From contig JAWSUW010000071.1 in NCBI GenBank assembly GCA_033549245.1, positions 1 to 17,316 of the forward strand: a DNA stretch of 17,316 bases, written 5' to 3'. The stretch comes from Fusibacter_D sp033549245 (GTDB lineage Bacteria; Bacillota; Clostridia; Peptostreptococcales; Acidaminobacteraceae). A program made the translations under genes and the position numbers. Every line of letters begins with the position of its first letter. Position 1 is the stretch's first letter. This document shows, in pieces, positions 13,945-17,316 of the stretch. Below the pieces are notes generated by a model. That model had not been told where the DNA came from, searched no databases, and saw only the letters and a program-made list of their open reading frames with translations.

Positions 13945-14591
13945 TGGAAATGCTCACAAAAGCAACACTTGAAACACTCTATATGGTTATAGTGTCCGCC
14001 ATTTTTACAGTGGGAATAGGATTACCGCTTGGAATCATTCTCGTAGTGACAAGTGAAAATCATATCGCCACTAACAAATGGATCTCTGGAGTTTTATCCT
14101 ATGTTGTGAATATGACTCGCTCTTTACCCTTCATCATTTTGATGATTTTCATAATCCCCATTACAAGGTGGCTCATTGGTACTTCCATCGGCACAGAGGC
14201 TGCAATTGTTCCCCTTGTCTTCGCCGCTATCCCCTTTTTCGCCCGCGTCGTCGAAAGCGCACTCCATGAAATTGACGACGGGGTTATAGAAGCTGCGATT
14301 GCAATGGGGGCAACCCCTCTTCAGATCATCATTCGCGTCATGATTCCGGAGGCATTGCCTTCATTGGTTCTTGGCGTTACCATAACAGTCATCAATCTGC
14401 TCGGTTACTCTGCCATGGCAGGTGCCATTGGCGGCGGAGGTATCGGTGATCTCGCCATAAGATATGGCTACCACCGATTCAGAACAGACGTGATGCTTAT
14501 GACCATATTTTTACTGGTCATACTAGTACAAAGTATTCAATCATCAGGCAATCTTATTGCCCAAAAAATCATAAAAAACAGGAGGAAATAA
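13941..14591 (+). CDS. metI: Methionine ABC transporter permease
   Basis: This 216-residue inner-membrane protein has about five hydrophobic segments. It contains the permease coupling motif EAAIAMGATPLQIIIRVMIP (about residues 114-133), which docks on the ATPase. MARP-like NMTRSLPFIILMI and GYSAMAGAIGGGGIGDLAIRYGY match MetI proteins. Its ATGATG start overlaps the metN stop, with GGAGGTG just upstream, so the pair is translationally coupled. Either of the two adjacent ATGs may be used. Confidence 0.95.
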   Translation: MMEMLTKATLETLYMVIVSAIFTVGIGLPLGIILVVTSENHIATNKWISGVLSYVVNMTRSLPFIILMIFIIPITRWLIGTSIGTEAAIVPLVFAAIPFFARVVESALHEIDDGVIEAAIAMGATPLQIIIRVMIPEALPSLVLGVTITVINLLGYSAMAGAIGGGGIGDLAIRYGYHRFRTDVMLMTIFLLVILVQSIQSSGNLIAQKIIKNRRK

Positions 14592-14593
14592 CA

Positions 14594-15397
14594 ATGATCA
14601 TAAAAATATTCAAGACAATAATCACAATAAGCTTAGTGGCTTTACTACTATTCGGATGCGGCGCGAAAGAAACCGATCAGAAAACACTCAAAGTCGGAGC
14701 AACACCGGTTCCTCATTCAGAACTGTTGAATCTGATCAAACCAGAACTTGAAAAACAAGGTATCATACTTGAGATTGTTGAATTCACTGATTATGTCACA
14801 CCAAACCTCGCACTTGACGACGGTGAAATAGACGCCAACTTTTTTCAGCACGTCCCTTACATGGAATCATTCTCAGAAGAACACGGACTTGATCTTGTGA
14901 GTGCAGGTACTGTTCATGTGGAGCCTCTAGGGCTCTATTCCAAAGTATTCAGTAGCACTTCTGACATTCCTAGTGGTGCTGTAATCGCCATCCCGAATGA
15001 TCCTACAAACGAAGGACGAGCACTCCTATTACTGGAAGCAAACGGGCTCATCAAACTTAGTTCCGATGCCGGTCTTGAAGCGACTGAAGCTGATATTGTC
15101 GAAAATTCACTTGGACTTGTATTCAAGCCAATTGATGCAGCTCAGCTCCCAAGAACACTTGACGATGTAGAAGGCGCTGTCATCAACACCAATTATGCGC
15201 TTGAAGCGGACCTTAATCCTGCTGAGGATGCTGTAGTAATCGAGGGTAGCGAGTCCCCTTATGCCAATATAGTCACTGTCAAATCAGATCGACTCGACGA
15301 CGAAACCATTAAAGCTCTTGTCAAGGCGCTTCAATCCGAAACTGTTAAGGATTATATTCTTGAGCAATATGAAGGATCAGTGGTGCCTGCATTTTAA
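14594..15397 (+). CDS. metQ: Methionine-binding lipoprotein of the MetNIQ transporter
   Basis: This 267-residue NlpA/MetQ-family lipoprotein has a signal peptide ending in the lipobox LLLFGC (Cys22). After it comes KVGATPVPHSELL, the usual MetQ opening. EFTDYVTPNLALDDGEIDANFFQHVPY and IPNDPTNEGRALLLLEANGLI are the conserved ligand-binding segments. It captures methionine outside the membrane for MetNI. AGGAGG precedes the ATG, two bases after the metI stop. It is the last gene of the SAM-controlled operon. Confidence 0.95.
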   Translation: MIIKIFKTIITISLVALLLFGCGAKETDQKTLKVGATPVPHSELLNLIKPELEKQGIILEIVEFTDYVTPNLALDDGEIDANFFQHVPYMESFSEEHGLDLVSAGTVHVEPLGLYSKVFSSTSDIPSGAVIAIPNDPTNEGRALLLLEANGLIKLSSDAGLEATEADIVENSLGLVFKPIDAAQLPRTLDDVEGAVINTNYALEADLNPAEDAVVIEGSESPYANIVTVKSDRLDDETIKALVKALQSETVKDYILEQYEGSVVPAF

Positions 15398-15400
15398 GCA

Positions 15401-15435
15401 AAAAAAGAGAGGGTTGGCAAACTCGCCAACTCTCT
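15401..15435 (-). terminator. Terminator between metQ and the flavodoxin gene
   Basis: On the minus strand AGAGA-GTTGGC pairs with GCCAAC-(CC)-TCTCT across a 6-base loop, followed by at least six Ts. It lies eight bases past the flavodoxin-frame stop. On the plus strand the same hairpin ends metQ but has a poor T-run, so it should work best for the minus-strand gene. Confidence 0.8.
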
Positions 15436-15442
15436 ATCTACA

Positions 15443-15856
15443 TTATAATGAAGAAAATCGTTTCCCAAACGCTATACATTCATCAATTCCTTCAGAATCA
15501 GGAGTCTCATTGATGATCAGACCATCTTCGAACAAATTTGCACCTGCCGCTCTCGTTCTGACTTCCCAGTCACGCATCTACTCTCCGTCACCCCAACCAT
15601 ACGATCCGAATAATGCAATATTTTTGTCGCCGAGTTTGCTTTCAATCACAGTGAAAAACGGATCGAATTCGCTCTCTTCAAGCACTTCAGCCCCCATGGA
15701 TGGACAACCGAAAGCAATACTATCATAGCTTAACGCCTCATCAATATCTATTTCTGAAACGCTGAACAGATCAGCTTCGGCACCAACAGCAACAGCTTTT
15801 GCCATAGCCTCAGTATTGCCTGTACCACTCCAATATATGACTGCAATTTTTTTCAT
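15443..15856 (-). pseudogene. Flavodoxin interrupted by an in-frame TAG
   Basis: Read through, the frame encodes 137 residues of a short-chain flavodoxin: MKKIAVIYWSGTGNTEAMA (FMN phosphate loop SGTGNTE), YDSIAFGCPSMGAEVLEE, IALFGSYGWGDGE and, after the stop, MRDWEVRTRAAGANLFEDGL to a TAA at 15443. A TAG at 15580-15578 falls at position 93, where flavodoxins of this type have Trp (GEWMRDW), so one G-to-A change in TGG explains it. The 92-residue product would lack the last strand and helix. Flavodoxin carries electrons in place of ferredoxin when iron is low, which matches the Fur-like box upstream. GGAGG precedes the ATG. It is either a recent nonsense mutation or a sequence error; stop-codon recoding is less likely. 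Confidence 0.85.
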
Positions 15857-15935
15857 AATTAATCCTCCTAACCTCTCTATGCCAAACTGAGCAGTTGAGT
15901 GATTGAAACACCCTGTACTCCTTTAATTGTTAATT

Positions 15936-15954
15936 GATAGCGATTATCATTTGC
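15936..15954. promoter_or_regulatory. Fur-like box upstream of the flavodoxin gene
   Basis: GATAGCGATTATCATTTGC matches the Fur consensus GATAATGATTATCATTATC at 15 of 19 positions, including the full central GATTATCATT. It lies about 80 bases upstream of the flavodoxin ATG. This suggests induction when iron is scarce. The exact promoter is not clear. Confidence 0.7.
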
Positions 15955-16008
15955 TACGATTTAATGATATCCCTTCTCAATTAACTTGTCAAACTTTTTT
16001 TGACTGCC

Positions 16009-16020
16009 CTATGCTATAAT
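16009..16020 (+). promoter_or_regulatory. Extended -10 promoter of ung
   Basis: TATG-C-TATAAT (hexamer 16015-16020) gives a predicted start near 16027 and only about 10 leader bases before the ung ATG. The -35 region is weak. Confidence 0.6.
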
Positions 16021-16036
16021 TATTATGAGGTGTAAA

Positions 16037-16714
16037 ATGAGACTGAAACTTACAAACGATTGGCAAGATGTTATCGGGCAGGAACTTGAAAAGCCCTATT
16101 TTAAAAAACTAGAAGACTTTATAACTGATGAATACGTACATCAGACCATTTATCCAGAACAAAAGGATGTTATGAACGCACTAAATTTCACACCCTATGA
16201 GAAAGTCAAAGTGGTCATTTTAGGACAGGATCCCTATCACGGTCCCGGGCAAGCTCATGGACTTTCTTTCAGTGTAAAGCCCGGAGTGAAAATACCACCT
16301 TCGTTAAGAAACATCTATAAGGAGCTCAATTCAGATTTTGGAGCACCGATACCAAGTCATGGCTATTTGAAGCATTGGGCAGATCAAGGAGTACTCCTCC
16401 TTAACACCGTATTGACCGTCAGAGCGGGTCTGGCTCATTCCCACAAAAAAAAGGGGTGGGAAAAATTCACGGACGCCATCATTAAAAAGGTCGGTGAAAA
16501 ATCCACACCAGTGGTATTCATATTATGGGGAAATCCTGCACAAGAAAAAGCAAAGTTAATCACTAATCCAATACATCATATCGTGACGAGCGTACATCCA
16601 AGTCCACTATCAGTCATGAGAGGTTTTTACGGCAGTAAACCTTTCACCAGAGCAAACAAGTTTCTGGCTTCAAACGGACTTTCACCGATTGACTGGACTA
16701 TAAAAGATTTATAA
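16037..16714 (+). CDS. ung: Uracil-DNA glycosylase, family 1
   Basis: This 225-residue DNA-repair enzyme removes uracil from DNA. The water-activating motif GQDPYHGPGQAHG is at 63-75 (catalytic Asp65), and the minor-groove motif SVHPSPLS contains His187. The uracil-specificity motif LLNTVLTV and the FILWGN segment are also present. Length and motif order are those of family 1 Ung. I chose ATG 16037 (MRLKL) because GAGGTG lies just before it; an in-frame ATG 12 bases earlier overlaps that site and sits at the predicted transcription start. It ends one base from the stop of the convergent small gene, with no terminator between. Confidence 0.97.
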   Translation: MRLKLTNDWQDVIGQELEKPYFKKLEDFITDEYVHQTIYPEQKDVMNALNFTPYEKVKVVILGQDPYHGPGQAHGLSFSVKPGVKIPPSLRNIYKELNSDFGAPIPSHGYLKHWADQGVLLLNTVLTVRAGLAHSHKKKGWEKFTDAIIKKVGEKSTPVVFILWGNPAQEKAKLITNPIHHIVTSVHPSPLSVMRGFYGSKPFTRANKFLASNGLSPIDWTIKDL

Positions 16715-16715
16715 T

Positions 16716-16994
16716 TCAATCGAGGTCTATGGTCAATCGGTCACCGAGATGTACCTTTAGATCACTCAGTACTTCTGATGTTAAATCCTTTGATTCTATC
16801 CGACCAAAGAGAAAATGAGACTGCAGCTGAATGTCAAAATCAAGTGATTTGATCCCGCTGATCATAATGCGTTTAACATCGTCATATTGATAAGCCTCTT
16901 TACCAAGCTTGATCACTTCATCGTCAATGACCATATTGATTCGTTCAGTTTTAAAGAATCCTCTTTTGATTTCAATTGGTAAATAGTGTTCCAT
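16716..16994 (-). CDS. Small conserved-looking protein of unknown function
   Basis: This 92-residue soluble protein has no signal peptide or membrane segment. It is rich in alternating hydrophobic strands (ERINMVIDDEVIKLGKEAYQYDDVKRIMISG), a pattern that recalls a small PH-like or all-beta fold, but I cannot assign a family. Coding is supported by a strong GGAGGTGG site eight bases before ATG 16994 and by a good promoter upstream (TTGATT-17-TACTAT). A GTG nine bases earlier is an alternative start but overlaps the ribosome-binding site. It is convergent with ung and divergent from the helix-turn-helix gene at the right edge. Confidence 0.7.
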   Translation of the reverse strand: MEHYLPIEIKRGFFKTERINMVIDDEVIKLGKEAYQYDDVKRIMISGIKSLDFDIQLQSHFLFGRIESKDLTSEVLSDLKVHLGDRLTIDLD

Positions 16995-17023
16995 TATGGC
17001 CACCTCCGTATACTTTCTTATTT

Positions 17024-17052
17024 ATAGTATGCCCATTATTTTTTACAATCAA
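17024..17052 (-). promoter_or_regulatory. Promoter of the small unknown gene
   Basis: The minus strand reads TTGATT (17052-17047), 17 bases, TACTAT (17029-17024), with a start about 23 bases before the ATG. Confidence 0.65.
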
Positions 17053-17089
17053 CTCGTTTTTAACTTTTGTCATTGACATGTGAAAATAT

Positions 17090-17095
17090 GCTATA
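17090..17095 (+). promoter_or_regulatory. Extended -10 promoter of the right-edge gene
   Basis: TG-C-TATACT lies about 30 bases before the ATG at 17126. TTGACA occurs upstream but only 13 bases away, and TTGTCA lies at 19 bases, so the -35 assignment is unclear. Confidence 0.5.
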
Positions 17096-17125
17096 CTTAT
17101 TTTATAAAAGTTGGGAGGCGTTAAT

Positions 17126-17316
17126 ATGATTCAAGACAAATTAAACCTTTTGATGAATTTTTTCGAAATCAGCAACAGCAAACTGGCAAGAGCTATTTCC
17201 GTCGATCCTTCCTTGATCAGTAGATGGCGTACGGGCGATCGTGTACCATCGAAATCCAGCAATCACTTTCATGCTCTCGGATGTTATTTTGAATCCCTTG
17301 CCAGAACCGAACGCAG
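17126..17316 (+). CDS. Helix-turn-helix (Xre/Cro-like) protein, partial (C-terminus off the right edge)
   Basis: The visible 63 codons encode MIQDKLNLLMNFFEISNSKL, then ARAISVDPSLISRWRTGDRV. SNSKLARAISVDPSLISRWR fits a DNA-binding helix-turn-helix of the lambda-repressor type: helix 2 at about 17-24 and the recognition helix at about 28-36. The GGGAGG site nine bases before the ATG is strong. Nothing beyond the DNA-binding part is in the window, so neither its full architecture nor its target can be stated. Confidence 0.8.
   Translation, partial: MIQDKLNLLMNFFEISNSKLARAISVDPSLISRWRTGDRVPSKSSNHFHALGCYFESLARTER

Noticed and set aside
15578..15580. TAG read as pyrrolysine or reassigned to Trp in the flavodoxin
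   Set aside because: TAG ends ctfA, cysS and lplA in this window at the expected positions, so it is a normal stop here. A single TGG to TAG change is simpler.

Overview
This 17.3-kb window looks like chromosomal DNA of an anaerobic, fermenting Firmicute, most likely of the class Clostridia. The signs are a T-box and a SAM-I riboswitch used as attenuators, strong GGAGG ribosome-binding sites, pyruvate formate-lyase with its activating enzyme and an Fnr/Crp-type regulator, an acetoacetate/butyrate-type CoA-transferase controlled by a sigma-54 activator, and a flavodoxin behind a Fur-like box. The genus is not identifiable by eye. No phage, transposase or CRISPR locus is visible.

Layout. From 1 to 12613 all genes are on the minus strand, so reading runs from high to low coordinates. 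An SDR oxidoreductase and lipoate-protein ligase (lplA) form one unit (12613-10918). Beyond the lplA stop is a 310-bp non-coding block with two oppositely oriented arrays of small hairpins around a terminator, including a run of 10 Ns. Then comes a fermentation operon, pflB-pflA-fnr (10481-6760), with a candidate Fnr/Crp site centred at -41.5 of a weak-(-35) promoter. Next is cysS behind a cysteine T-box leader. Next is ctfA-ctfB behind a near-perfect -24/-12 promoter with two matching palindromes upstream. After a terminator come the probable sigma-54 activator, an LD-carboxypeptidase-like S66 peptidase, a broken thpR and the start of modA (runs off the left edge).

From 12715 rightwards a divergent SAM-I riboswitch drives metN-metI-metQ (methionine uptake, plus strand). 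This converges on a flavodoxin gene (minus) interrupted by an in-frame TAG. Then come ung (plus), a small unknown gene (minus, convergent) and the start of a helix-turn-helix protein (plus, runs off the right edge).

The most unusual item is the hairpin-array block at 10608-10906. Its ~24-25-bp units keep a constant 9-bp linker, while the stem arms change sequence from unit to unit but stay perfectly self-complementary. The two arrays are inverted with respect to each other and share a lead-in sequence next to the central terminator. Three genes also carry apparent lesions or start anomalies: thpR (internal deletion), flavodoxin (TGG to TAG) and fnr (cysteine cluster upstream of the first ATG, with no canonical start). 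Each could be real or a consensus error. The N run shows that this assembly is not finished.
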